Shown here: one piece after another, positions 1 to 6,595 of the stretch
Layout: each line of letters opens with the position of its first letter
Numbering within the stretch: position 1 is the stretch's first letter
Notes under the pieces: generated by a model
Databases searched by the model: none
Told to the model about the DNA's origin: nothing
What the model saw: the letters and a program-made list of their open reading frames with translations, nothing else
Source of the DNA: Streptomyces diastaticus subsp. diastaticus
GTDB taxonomy: Bacteria > Actinomycetota > Actinomycetes > Streptomycetales > Streptomycetaceae
Direction of reading: 5' to 3'
Length of the DNA: 64,000 bases
Assembly (NCBI RefSeq): GCF_011170125.1
Contig: NZ_BLLN01000005.1
Coordinates: 1,240,001-1,304,000 of the forward strand
Program-made: the position numbers and the translations under genes

Positions 1-1396
1 TGACGCGCTCGGCCGGGGACCAGACGCCGACCTTGTTGAGCCAGCCGCCGAGATTGGTGGAGGAGGAGACGTCGGGACTGACGGTGACCACGCGGGCGGC
101 GGCCTCGGGGGCGCTGCGGCTGAGGTCGAGCAGGCTCCGGCCGAACGCCTGCTGGGTGGTGCCGGTGCCGCCGGGGGTGCGGCCGAAGTCGGTGGGGACC
201 GCCGGCGGCTCGATCCGTTCGACGGGCGCGCGGCGCAGCTCCTCGGCGCGCTCGGCGCAGAGCCGGGCGGCCGCGCCGTCGGCGGGCAGCGGGCGCCAGG
301 GGTCGTCCGGGTCGGCGCCGGTGCGGGCGGCGAGGTCGGCGAGCTGGTCGCCGGTCAGCAGCGAGGAGTGGTTCTGCGGATGGCCCTCGCTGTGGAGACC
401 GCGGCCCTTGACGGTGTAGGCGAGGATCACGGTCGGGCGGGTGTCGTCGATCGCCGCGTAGGCGTCGAGGAGGGCGCCGAGGTCATGGCCGCCGAGGTTG
501 CGCACCGCGCCGTGCAGGGCCTCGTCGTCGAGGGTGGCGATGAGCTGTTCGAGGGGCTCGCGGGTGGAGCCGGTGCCGGGCAGCCGCTCCCTGAGCTGGT
601 CGGGGGTGCAGCGCAGGAGGCGCTGGTACTCCGGGTTGCCCATGGTGTCCAGGCGGGTGCGCAGGGCCTCGCCGCCGGGGCGGGAGAACAACTCGGTGAG
701 CTGCTCGCCGTACTTCAGGGTGAGGACCTGCCAGCCGGCCGCCTCGAACATGCCGGCGAGCCGTTCGGCGGCGAGGGCGGGGACGACGCGGTCCAGGGAC
801 TGCCGGTTGAGGTCGACGATCCAGACGACTTCGCCGAGCCCGGCGACCATCGGGTCCTGGACGGCCTCCCAGCAGGCGCCCTCGTCGAGTTCGGCGTCAC
901 CGAGGAGGGCGTACTGCCGTCCGGTGCCGGCGCCGGGGAAGCGGCCCTCGACGTAGCGGCGGGCGAGGGCGCCCCAGATCGGGGCGGTGGCGCCGATGCC
1001 GACGGAGCCGGTGGAGTAGTCGACCGGGTCGGGGTCCTTGGTACGGCTCGGGTAGCTCTGGAGGCCGCCGAAGGAGCGGAGGGTCGTGAGCGCCTCGGCG
1101 GGCAGCTCGCCGAGGAGGTGGTTGACGGCGTGCAGGGCCGGGGAGGCGTGCGGCTTGACCGAGACGCGGTCGGCGGCGGTCAGTTCGTGGAACCAGAGCG
1201 TCGTCATGATCGAGACCATGGAGGCACAGGAGGCCTGGTGGCCGCCGACCTTGAGCCCGGTGGGGTTCGGGCGGACACGGTTGGCGTGGTCGATGGTGGC
1301 GGCGGAGAGCCACAGCACCCGCCGCTCGATCTCGCCGAGGGCGGCGAGCAGCTCCTGCCGGCCGGTACGCGCAGACGTCGTCGTGTCCGGGACCAT
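1..1396 (-). CDS. aceE: Pyruvate dehydrogenase E1, AceE-like homodimeric type (N-terminal part, runs off the window)
   Basis: Only the first 465 codons are present; the gene reads leftward off the edge. It resembles the single-chain E1 that uses thiamine diphosphate to decarboxylate pyruvate and acetylate the lipoyl domain of E2. Visible are the AceE-type N-terminus (IERRVLWLSA followed by RPNPTGLKVGGHQ) and the thiamine-diphosphate signature GDAELDEG at residues 166-173, closing with N197. The chosen ATG has GGAGG seven bases upstream. The gene is divergent from an Lrp/AsnC regulator, which suggests it may be a regulated paralogue rather than the housekeeping E1 (inference). The C-terminus would be needed to exclude a related 2-oxo acid dehydrogenase. 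Confidence 0.88.
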   Translation of the reverse strand, partial: MVPDTTTSARTGRQELLAALGEIERRVLWLSAATIDHANRVRPNPTGLKVGGHQASCASMVSIMTTLWFHELTAADRVSVKPHASPALHAVNHLLGELPAEALTTLRSFGGLQSYPSRTKDPDPVDYSTGSVGIGATAPIWGALARRYVEGRFPGAGTGRQYALLGDAELDEGACWEAVQDPMVAGLGEVVWIVDLNRQSLDRVVPALAAERLAGMFEAAGWQVLTLKYGEQLTELFSRPGGEALRTRLDTMGNPEYQRLLRCTPDQLRERLPGTGSTREPLEQLIATLDDEALHGAVRNLGGHDLGALLDAYAAIDDTRPTVILAYTVKGRGLHSEGHPQNHSSLLTGDQLADLAARTGADPDDPWRPLPADGAAARLCAERAEELRRAPVERIEPPAVPTDFGRTPGGTGTTQQAFGRSLLDLSRSAPEAAARVVTVSPDVSSSTNLGGWLNKVGVWSPAERV

Positions 1397-1539
1397 CACA
1401 GAACCTCCGGGGCGGGCGGCCGGCACCGGCCGCCGTGGGGGCGGGTGGCGCGGGCCGGGTCGTCCGGCGGCGGGCGGGCTGCGGCCGGGTCGCCGAGGCT
1501 GCGGGCGCCGAGTTGTCGTTGTGGTTCGCCAGTAGACAT
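1396..1539 (-). CDS. Possible 47-residue leader ORF overlapping the aceE-like start
   Basis: A short reading frame begins ATGTCTACTGGC and ends with a TGA that shares its A with the aceE-like ATG (TGATG). Such an overlap allows translational coupling. An AAAGGTGA stretch sits directly before its ATG, closer than a normal ribosome binding site. The product is Pro/Arg/Ala-rich with no motif I recognise, and its first codons (TCT, ACT, CCA, CAA, CGA) are unlike the rest. It could be a coupled leader or simply untranslated leader sequence. Confidence 0.3.
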   Translation of the reverse strand: MSTGEPQRQLGARSLGDPAAARPPPDDPARATRPHGGRCRPPAPEVL

Positions 1540-1574
1540 TCACCTTTCTGTTTGCACAAGATACGGCTGTCCGG

Positions 1575-1591
1575 TTGAGCAATCTGCTCAA
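1575..1591. promoter_or_regulatory. Perfect palindrome, candidate Lrp/AsnC operator
   Basis: TTGAGCA-ATC-TGCTCAA is a perfect 7-bp inverted repeat with a 3-bp centre, in the only AT-richer stretch of the divergent intergenic region. It lies 27 bp before the start of the Lrp/AsnC gene and upstream of the aceE-like gene on the other side. That is where an autoregulatory Lrp-family dimer site is expected. Assignment to this regulator is inference. Confidence 0.6.
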
Positions 1592-1617
1592 TCTCAGGGT
1601 TCGGGGAGGTGAGTCGA

Positions 1618-2124
1618 TTGAGCACCGTGAGCCACGGTGGGGCGATCGACACGACGGACGCGCGCATCCTGCTCGCGCTGACGGAGGAACCGCGGGCCAC
1701 CGCGGTGGCGCTGACGGAGCGGCTGGGTCTGTCGCGCAACACCGTGCAGGCCCGGTGGGGCCGGCTGGAGCGGGACGGCACGCTCGGCCCGTTCACCCGC
1801 CGGGTGGACGCGGCGGCGCTCGGGTACCCCTTGACGGCGTTCGTGACGATGCGTGTCGACCAGTTGCGGCTGACGGAGGTGGGGACGGCGCTCGGCGACA
1901 TCCCCGAGGTGGTGGAGGTGTACGGGCTGAGCGGCGACATCGACCTGCTGGCCAGGGTGGTGGCGGCCGACGCGGACGACCTGTACCGGATCGCGGGGCA
2001 ACTGCACGCCGTACCCGGGGTGGAGCGCAGCAGCACCTCCCTGGCCATGAACCAACTGGTCCCGCACCGGCTGACCCCGCTCCTGGAGCGGGCCGCCGAG
2101 GGCACGGGAAGGCGGCGCGGATGA
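1618..2124 (+). CDS. Lrp/AsnC family transcriptional regulator
   Basis: A 168-residue protein of the feast/famine family. The N-terminal winged helix-turn-helix covers about residues 12-60 (IDTTDARILLAL ... LGLSRNTVQARWGRLE). The C-terminal RAM/effector domain covers about 75-145 and contains the family motif GLSGDIDLL. I chose TTG at 1618 because GGGGAGG lies eight bases upstream; a GTG at 1609 would abut that site. The last codon overlaps the ATG of the next gene (ATGA), so the two are probably co-transcribed. Its partner is likely the divergent aceE-like gene, and the ligand may be an amino acid (family knowledge plus inference). Confidence 0.9.
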   Translation: MSTVSHGGAIDTTDARILLALTEEPRATAVALTERLGLSRNTVQARWGRLERDGTLGPFTRRVDAAALGYPLTAFVTMRVDQLRLTEVGTALGDIPEVVEVYGLSGDIDLLARVVAADADDLYRIAGQLHAVPGVERSSTSLAMNQLVPHRLTPLLERAAEGTGRRRG

Positions 2125-2945
2125 ACCGCCACCACCGGCGGCTGGCCCGCGGCCTGGCCGCCCTGCCGCTGCTGCTGACCGGATGCGGGGCCGCCGCCTC
2201 GCAGCCAGGACCCGAGCCGGGCGGGACGGCGCCGCCGGCCCCGGTGGCACCGCCGCTCGGCGCCGGGCTGGACTACCAGCTCGGCGGCGCGTACCGGCCC
2301 GGCGACGACGTCGAGGTCGTGGTGCGCGACCACGGCGCGCGGCCGGCCCGGGGGCTGTACAACGTCTGCTACGTCAACGCCTTCCAGGCCCAGCCCGGGG
2401 CGCGAGGCTGGCCCGAGGAGCTGCTGCTGCGGGACGCGCGGGGGCGCGAGGTGATCGACGAGGACTGGGACGAGGTGCTGCTCGACCTGTCCACCGAGGA
2501 ACTGCGGCGGGCCGCGGCCGACCGGGTGGGCCGGTGGATCGACGGCTGCGCGCAGCGGGGGTTCGACGCGGTCGAGCCGGACAACTACGACAGTTTCACG
2601 CGCTCGGACGGGCTGCTGGACGCCGCCGACGCCCAGGCGTACCTGGCGCTGCTGGTGAAGCGGGCGCACTCCCGCGGCCTGGCGGTGGCCCAGAAGAACA
2701 CGGCCGAACTGGCGGGCGACCGGAAGCGGCTGGGACTGGACTTCGCGGTGGCCGAGGAGTGCGGCGAGTACGAGGAGTGCGGGGTGTACGACAAGGCCTT
2801 CGACGGGCGCGTCCTGGTCGTGGAGTACACCGAGAGCGGGCTGGAGCGGGCCTGCGAGGCGGCGGACGGGCGGCTGTCCGTGGTGCTGCGGGACCGGGAC
2901 GTGCTGCCGGAGGGCGAGGAGGGGTTCGTGCGAGCGGGCTGCTGA
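2121..2945 (+). CDS. Secreted lipoprotein, GH114-type endo-alpha-1,4-polygalactosaminidase family
   Basis: A 274-residue protein with a lipobox (LLLTGC) that would anchor it to the outer face of the membrane, then a Pro/Gly/Ala linker. The catalytic region starts at the LDYQLGG segment and resembles the GH114 TIM barrel: YNVCYVNAFQAQPG, the acidic pair in DEDWDEVLLD, GFDAVEPDNYDSF, and late VAEECGEYEECG with VVEYTESG. Members cleave alpha-1,4-linked galactosamine polymers; activity here is inferred from the family only. It overlaps the regulator gene by 4 bp, so it is translationally coupled to it, although no functional link is obvious. Confidence 0.85.
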   Translation: MNRHHRRLARGLAALPLLLTGCGAAASQPGPEPGGTAPPAPVAPPLGAGLDYQLGGAYRPGDDVEVVVRDHGARPARGLYNVCYVNAFQAQPGARGWPEELLLRDARGREVIDEDWDEVLLDLSTEELRRAAADRVGRWIDGCAQRGFDAVEPDNYDSFTRSDGLLDAADAQAYLALLVKRAHSRGLAVAQKNTAELAGDRKRLGLDFAVAEECGEYEECGVYDKAFDGRVLVVEYTESGLERACEAADGRLSVVLRDRDVLPEGEEGFVRAGC

Positions 2946-2982
2946 GGGCGGGCGGAGCCGCGGCAGCCGGGGTTCCGGTCAT

Positions 2983-3018
2983 CGGTACAGACCAATTCTC
3001 CGGATGGACCAGACCAAT
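2983..3018 (+). promoter_or_regulatory. Two direct repeats in the chitinase promoter region
   Basis: CAGACCAAT occurs at 2988-2996 and again at 3010-3018, exactly 22 bp apart and so on the same DNA face. In context, CGGTACAGACCA and TGGACCAGACCA each match most of the TGGTCTAGACCA-type element known from Streptomyces chitinase promoters and DasR sites. They lie about 110-140 bp before the GH19 start. Identification as chitin/N-acetylglucosamine control elements follows from similarity and location. Confidence 0.6.
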
Positions 3019-3124
3019 CGGCCCCGCCGTCGTATCGTCGCGTGCGGCGCGGGCCGTCCGGTCACGTCGTCCGGCCGCGCCTGCCCGCAACTCCCCGGCT
3101 CCCCCACAGAAGGAGTGATGACCC

Positions 3125-3868
3125 GTGTCCCGCAGAGGTACCCCCACCGTCGCCGCCGTCCTGGCGGCCGTCGCCGGACTGGTCCTGACGCTGCTCTCCG
3201 GCCCCGCCGCCGCCCACGACCGGCACCGGCCGTACCATTCGCCGAGGCCCGCCTTCCCGGTGAGCGAGCGGCAGTTCGAGCGGATGTTCCCCGAGCGGGA
3301 CCCGTTCTTCACCTACCAGGGGCTGCGTGAGGCCGCCGCCGCCTTCCCCGCGTTCGCGCGGACCGGGAACCCCGTGGTGCGCCGCCAGGAGGCGGCCGCC
3401 TTCCTCGCCAACGTCAGCCACGAGACCGGCGGACTCTTCTACAAGGTCGCGCAGAACGAGGAGACGTACCCGGTCTTCTGCGACACCACCCAGCCCTACG
3501 GCTGCCCCGCCGGGACCGACGCGTACTACGGGCGCGGCGCGATCATGCTGAGCTGGAACTTCAACTACAAGGCGGCCGGGGACCATCTCGGGCTCGACCT
3601 GCTGAACAACCCCTGGCTCGTCGAGGAGGACCCGGCCGTCGCCTGGATGACCGCGCTCTGGTACTGGACCACCCAGTCCGGGCCCGGCACCATGACCGGT
3701 CACGAGGCGATGACCGGGCGGCACGGCTTCGGCGAGACCGTCCGCAGCCTCAACGGCAGTGCCGAGTGCGACGGCGGCAACCCCGCCCAGATGGAGCACC
3801 GGGTGGCGCTGTACAAGGAGTTCACCCGCGTCCTGCACGCACCGCGCGGCACCGGCCTGACCTGCTGA
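3125..3868 (+). CDS. Secreted chitinase, glycoside hydrolase family 19
   Basis: A 247-residue protein with a Sec signal peptide (hydrophobic core about residues 8-28, cleavage after AAA) and a GH19 catalytic domain but no chitin-binding module. Family landmarks: the catalytic-acid segment NVSHETGG, the second-acid region EETYPVFCD, YYGRGAIMLSWNFNY, and the C-terminal SLNGSAECDGG. It hydrolyses beta-1,4-linked N-acetylglucosamine outside the cell by inversion. GTG at 3125 was chosen because AAGGAG sits nine bases upstream; a nearer ATG at 3118 is out of frame. The direct repeats upstream fit chitin-responsive expression. Confidence 0.93.
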   Translation: MSRRGTPTVAAVLAAVAGLVLTLLSGPAAAHDRHRPYHSPRPAFPVSERQFERMFPERDPFFTYQGLREAAAAFPAFARTGNPVVRRQEAAAFLANVSHETGGLFYKVAQNEETYPVFCDTTQPYGCPAGTDAYYGRGAIMLSWNFNYKAAGDHLGLDLLNNPWLVEEDPAVAWMTALWYWTTQSGPGTMTGHEAMTGRHGFGETVRSLNGSAECDGGNPAQMEHRVALYKEFTRVLHAPRGTGLTC

Positions 3869-3890
3869 ACCCGCTCGCGACGGACTCCGG

Positions 3891-4343
3891 TCAGCCGGCC
3901 CGCACCAGCCGCATCCCGCTGACCAGATGTGGTGTGATGCGCACGGCGCTGTCCATGACGTGGCCGGGCAGCCGTGGCCAGGGCTGCAGCAGCCGTGCGT
4001 AACGGGCCAGGTCGGCAGGGTCCGTGACGGGCCGGCAGTAGCCGGTGACGACGACGCTCCAGCCGAGGTGGGTGACCGGGTCGAGGGCGTCCGCCTGGTA
4101 GGCGACGACGGTCCCGTGCGGGCGGGCCTGGCCGAGCAGCGCGGAGCTGTCATGGGTGCGCACCACGATCTCGTCGCCGTCCAGCAGGTGGTTGACCGGC
4201 CGGACGGCGGGCAGCGCCCGCTGCGTGAAGACGACCCGCCCCAGCGAGACGCCGCCGAGCAGGGCGAGCGCCTCGGCGCGGGTCAGTTCGACGGTGTGCC
4301 TCTCCTGCCGGGTGGCCGGGGTGCGGTGATCGGTGCTGGTCAT
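3891..4343 (-). CDS. Pyridoxamine-5'-phosphate-oxidase-like flavin-binding protein
   Basis: A 150-residue single-domain protein of the split-barrel PNPOx-like family. It carries the early LLGGVSLGRVVFTQRALPAV strand pattern, PVNHLLDGDEIVVRT, a middle VAYQADALDP segment, and VVVTGYCRPVTDPAD near the C-terminus. Such proteins bind FMN, F420 or related cofactors and are common in mycobacterial DosR and streptomycete OsdR regulons. The start at 4343 has GAAGGGA about nine bases upstream; a longer upstream extension is Arg-rich and unlikely to be real. It is divergent from the gene at 4626, with a hairpin-forming dyad between them. The substrate is unknown. Confidence 0.85.
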   Translation of the reverse strand: MTSTDHRTPATRQERHTVELTRAEALALLGGVSLGRVVFTQRALPAVRPVNHLLDGDEIVVRTHDSSALLGQARPHGTVVAYQADALDPVTHLGWSVVVTGYCRPVTDPADLARYARLLQPWPRLPGHVMDSAVRITPHLVSGMRLVRAG

Positions 4344-4436
4344 GGGGTGGTGTCCCTTCGTACGCGGCCTGGCCCGGGGCCCGCGGCGGGCGGAGCGGGC
4401 CGGACGCGTACGAGTCAAGTCCCGCCCGACGGGCCC

Positions 4437-4462
4437 GCACCAGGGTCGAAAGGCCCTGGTGC
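4437..4462. promoter_or_regulatory. Dyad between divergent genes containing a DevR/OsdR-like core
   Basis: GCACCAGGG and CCCTGGTGC form a perfect 9-bp inverted repeat around TCGAAAGG. The inner core GGGTCGAAAGGCCC (4443-4456) has the GGGxC-N4-GxCCC arrangement of DosR/DevR sites. It is upstream of both flanking genes, so it is more likely a regulator site than a terminator, although it could also form an RNA hairpin. Confidence 0.45.
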
Positions 4463-4625
4463 GCGCCGGCCGGTCCCGGTTTCACTGCCTTCGTGTCCCG
4501 CCGCCGCCTCCCGGGCCGCCGGACAGCACGGCCCGGGCCCGGCGGCGGGACACACCAGCGCGGGACCGCGCGTCGGCGGTCCTGGGGACGACGGCCTGGA
4601 CGGGCCTCGACGGGGAGGACACGCG

Positions 4626-5204
4626 GTGATCGCGGTCGTGGGGCACACGGATCTGACCGAGGACGCGCACGGGGTGGTACGGGCGGCGCTCCGGACCCGG
4701 CTGGCGCAGGCGCCGGCGGGTACCGGCGCACTGGTCCGGGCCGGGCGGGGACTGCCGCAGGTCTACGGCCGGGCGGCGCGGGAGGCGGGACGGCCGCTGA
4801 CCGTGGTGCTGCCCGCCGAGGGGGCGGTCCCCGCGCCGCTGCCCGCCGCCGACCGGGCGGCCGCCGGCGAACTGCTGCTCCTGGCCGAGCAGGTACGGCT
4901 GCTGCCCTACGACCCGGCCGTCCGCGACACGGTGGTCGCCGCCGACGAGCGGCTGGTCGGGGCGGCGCGGACGCTGCTGGCCGTCTGGGACGGCTCCCCC
5001 TCCGACGGTTCGGACGCCACCGCCCATCTGGTCGCCTACGCCCGGGCCCGTTCGGTTCCGGTCGAGGTGGTGTGGCCGGCCGGGGCGGCCCGCAGCGGCC
5101 GGGCGGAGCGGGCACCCGGAGTCCGGCGCGGCCGGCCGGCAGCCGGGCTCGTCGGCCGGCGGCCGGGGACCTACGGCCCCGGGGGGCGGGACCTTCGGCC
5201 CTGA
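4626..5204 (+). CDS. Rossmann-like protein of unknown function (SLOG/DprA-like N-terminus)
   Basis: A 192-residue protein beginning VIAVVGHTDLTEDAHGVV, a beta-strand/turn typical of nucleotide-binding Rossmann-like SLOG domains. Later strands end in LTVVLPAEGAVP, LLAVWDGSPSDGSDATAHLVAYAR and VPVEVVWPAG. The order, with a C-terminal D-G-x-P segment, suggests ligand binding but no named enzyme. The last ~20 codons are low-complexity and overlap two regulatory-looking dyads. GTG at 4626 is supported by GGGGAGG seven bases upstream. Its placement between the PNPOx-like gene and the response regulator suggests membership of the same stress module (inference). Confidence 0.65.
   Translation: MIAVVGHTDLTEDAHGVVRAALRTRLAQAPAGTGALVRAGRGLPQVYGRAAREAGRPLTVVLPAEGAVPAPLPAADRAAAGELLLLAEQVRLLPYDPAVRDTVVAADERLVGAARTLLAVWDGSPSDGSDATAHLVAYARARSVPVEVVWPAGAARSGRAERAPGVRRGRPAAGLVGRRPGTYGPGGRDLRP
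5165..5202. promoter_or_regulatory. Tandem DevR/OsdR-like dyads upstream of the response regulator
   Basis: GGGACCTACGGCCC (5166-5179) and GGGACCTTCGGCCC (5188-5201) are near-identical imperfect palindromes of the form GGGAC-N4-GGCCC, spaced 22 bp apart. They lie about 140-170 bp before the response-regulator start and overlap the last codons of the preceding gene. The layout resembles paired DosR/DevR boxes. A second dyad, TGCAC-N5-GTGCA, follows at 5226-5240. Confidence 0.55.
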
Positions 5205-5339
5205 CGCGTGCGGCCCCGGGCGGTGTGCACTGCCGGTGCACCCGGTCGGGGGCGTCCTCGGCGGACGTGCCCATACTGGGTGGTACCGGGTGGCGGGGCG
5301 CGGGTTCCGCCACCGCCCTGCCGACCGAGCGAGCCCAGC

Positions 5340-6059
5340 GTGTCCGACACTTCCGCACCGCCCACGGCCAGTGAGCCGATCCGCGTCTTCATCCTCGACG
5401 ACCACGAGGTGGTCCGGCGAGGCGTCCGCGACCTGCTGGAGGCCGAGGAGGACATCGTCGTCGTCGGGGAGGCCGCCGACGCACGCCAGGCGCTGGCCCG
5501 CGTCCCGGCGGCCCGCCCGCAGGTCGCCGTGCTCGACGTGCGCCTCGGCGACGACGCGGGCGGTGACCACGCCGGGATCGAGGTCTGCCGCGAACTGCGG
5601 GCCCGTATGCCGGAGCTGGTCTGCCTGATGCTGACCTCGTTCGACGACGACGAGGCCCTCTTCGACGCGATCATGGCCGGCGCCTCGGGGTACGTCCTCA
5701 AGCAGATCAACGGCGCCGACCTGGTCTCCGCGGTGCGCACCGTCGCCTCGGGCACCTCGATGCTCGACCCGCGCACCACCGCCAGGGTGATGGCGCGGCT
5801 GCGCGGCGGCCCGGGTCCGGGCGAGGCACGCCCGGCCGAGCCGGAGCAGCCCTCGGTCCTCGACCGGCTCTCACCCCGCGAGCGGGAGATCCTGGAACTC
5901 ATCGGCGAGGGTCTGACCAACCGGGAGATAGCCGAACGCCTCTACCTGGCCGAGAAAACGGTGAAGAACCGCATCTCCGCCATCCTCTCCAAGCTCGGAG
6001 TGGGCCGCCGCATCCAGGCGGCGATGATCGCGGGGCGGTTGCGCGAGCGGTCGTCCTGA
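5340..6059 (+). CDS. NarL/FixJ-type response regulator, DevR/OsdR-like
   Basis: A 239-residue two-domain regulator. The receiver domain (about residues 13-135) has the acidic pair D20-D21, phospho-acceptor D66 in VLDVRLGDD, T99 in LMLTS and K121 in YVLKQ. A Glu/Pro linker leads to a LuxR-type helix-turn-helix (about 175-238: LSPREREILELIGEGLTNREIAERL ... KTVKNRISAIL, written here in pieces). The GTG at 5340 was chosen because coding character starts there; the ribosome site is weak. The GAF-type kinase 540 bp away is the likely partner. By analogy with DevR/OsdR it would respond to oxygen or redox state; that is inference. Confidence 0.9.
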   Translation: MSDTSAPPTASEPIRVFILDDHEVVRRGVRDLLEAEEDIVVVGEAADARQALARVPAARPQVAVLDVRLGDDAGGDHAGIEVCRELRARMPELVCLMLTSFDDDEALFDAIMAGASGYVLKQINGADLVSAVRTVASGTSMLDPRTTARVMARLRGGPGPGEARPAEPEQPSVLDRLSPREREILELIGEGLTNREIAERLYLAEKTVKNRISAILSKLGVGRRIQAAMIAGRLRERSS

Positions 6060-6595
6060 CCGGCCGCCGCGGGGTCCAGGCGCCGGCCACCCGGGGACTG
6101 GCGGCGGGGCCGGCCCTGGTGCCGCGGCAGATCAGCTGGAGTCGCAGGGGGCCGTCGGCGGCGTTGGCCGCGCCCGGCCGGACGCGGCCGTGCGGCACCC
6201 GCTCCCCCGTGACGCGGAAGGCGGGGCGAGGTGGGCGCGGTGGGCGCACCGGCCTTTGGAGTGCCGGATGACCACCTCGATGCCCTCCTGCCGGTAGCCG
6301 GCGGCCCGCCGGACACCTCCAGGGCCGCACCGCTCCGCGCGGCCGGCCCCTCCCGGCCGGCGGGCTGCCGTCGCTCCCCGGCGTACCAGGCGTACCCGGC
6401 GTGCGAGCAGATGCCGTCCGAGCCCGTGCGAACAGGGACGGCTCCCCCGCCGTGCACGGCGGTTGGCGAGAGGGGCCGGCAGCGGGCCAGGGCCTCCCGG
6501 ACTTCTTCCCTCCGGTCCCGCCCGGCCTGCCCCTGGGCACGCCGGGAAGACGCGGGTACCGGGGCGCCCGACGGGACTGGAGCGGGCCGTCCCGG
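6060..6595. other. No intact gene; possible remnant of an iron-sulfur protein on the minus strand
   Basis: This 536-bp gap between response regulator and kinase holds no convincing complete gene. On the minus strand, around 6220-6320, one frame reads GYRQEGIEVVIRHSKGRC with normal codon bias, and the adjacent frame continues PAFRVTGERVPHGRV. Together they resemble the mono-cluster 4Fe-4S (Fer4_19) fold interrupted by a frameshift. Similarity is from memory of the family and is weak. Confidence 0.3.
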
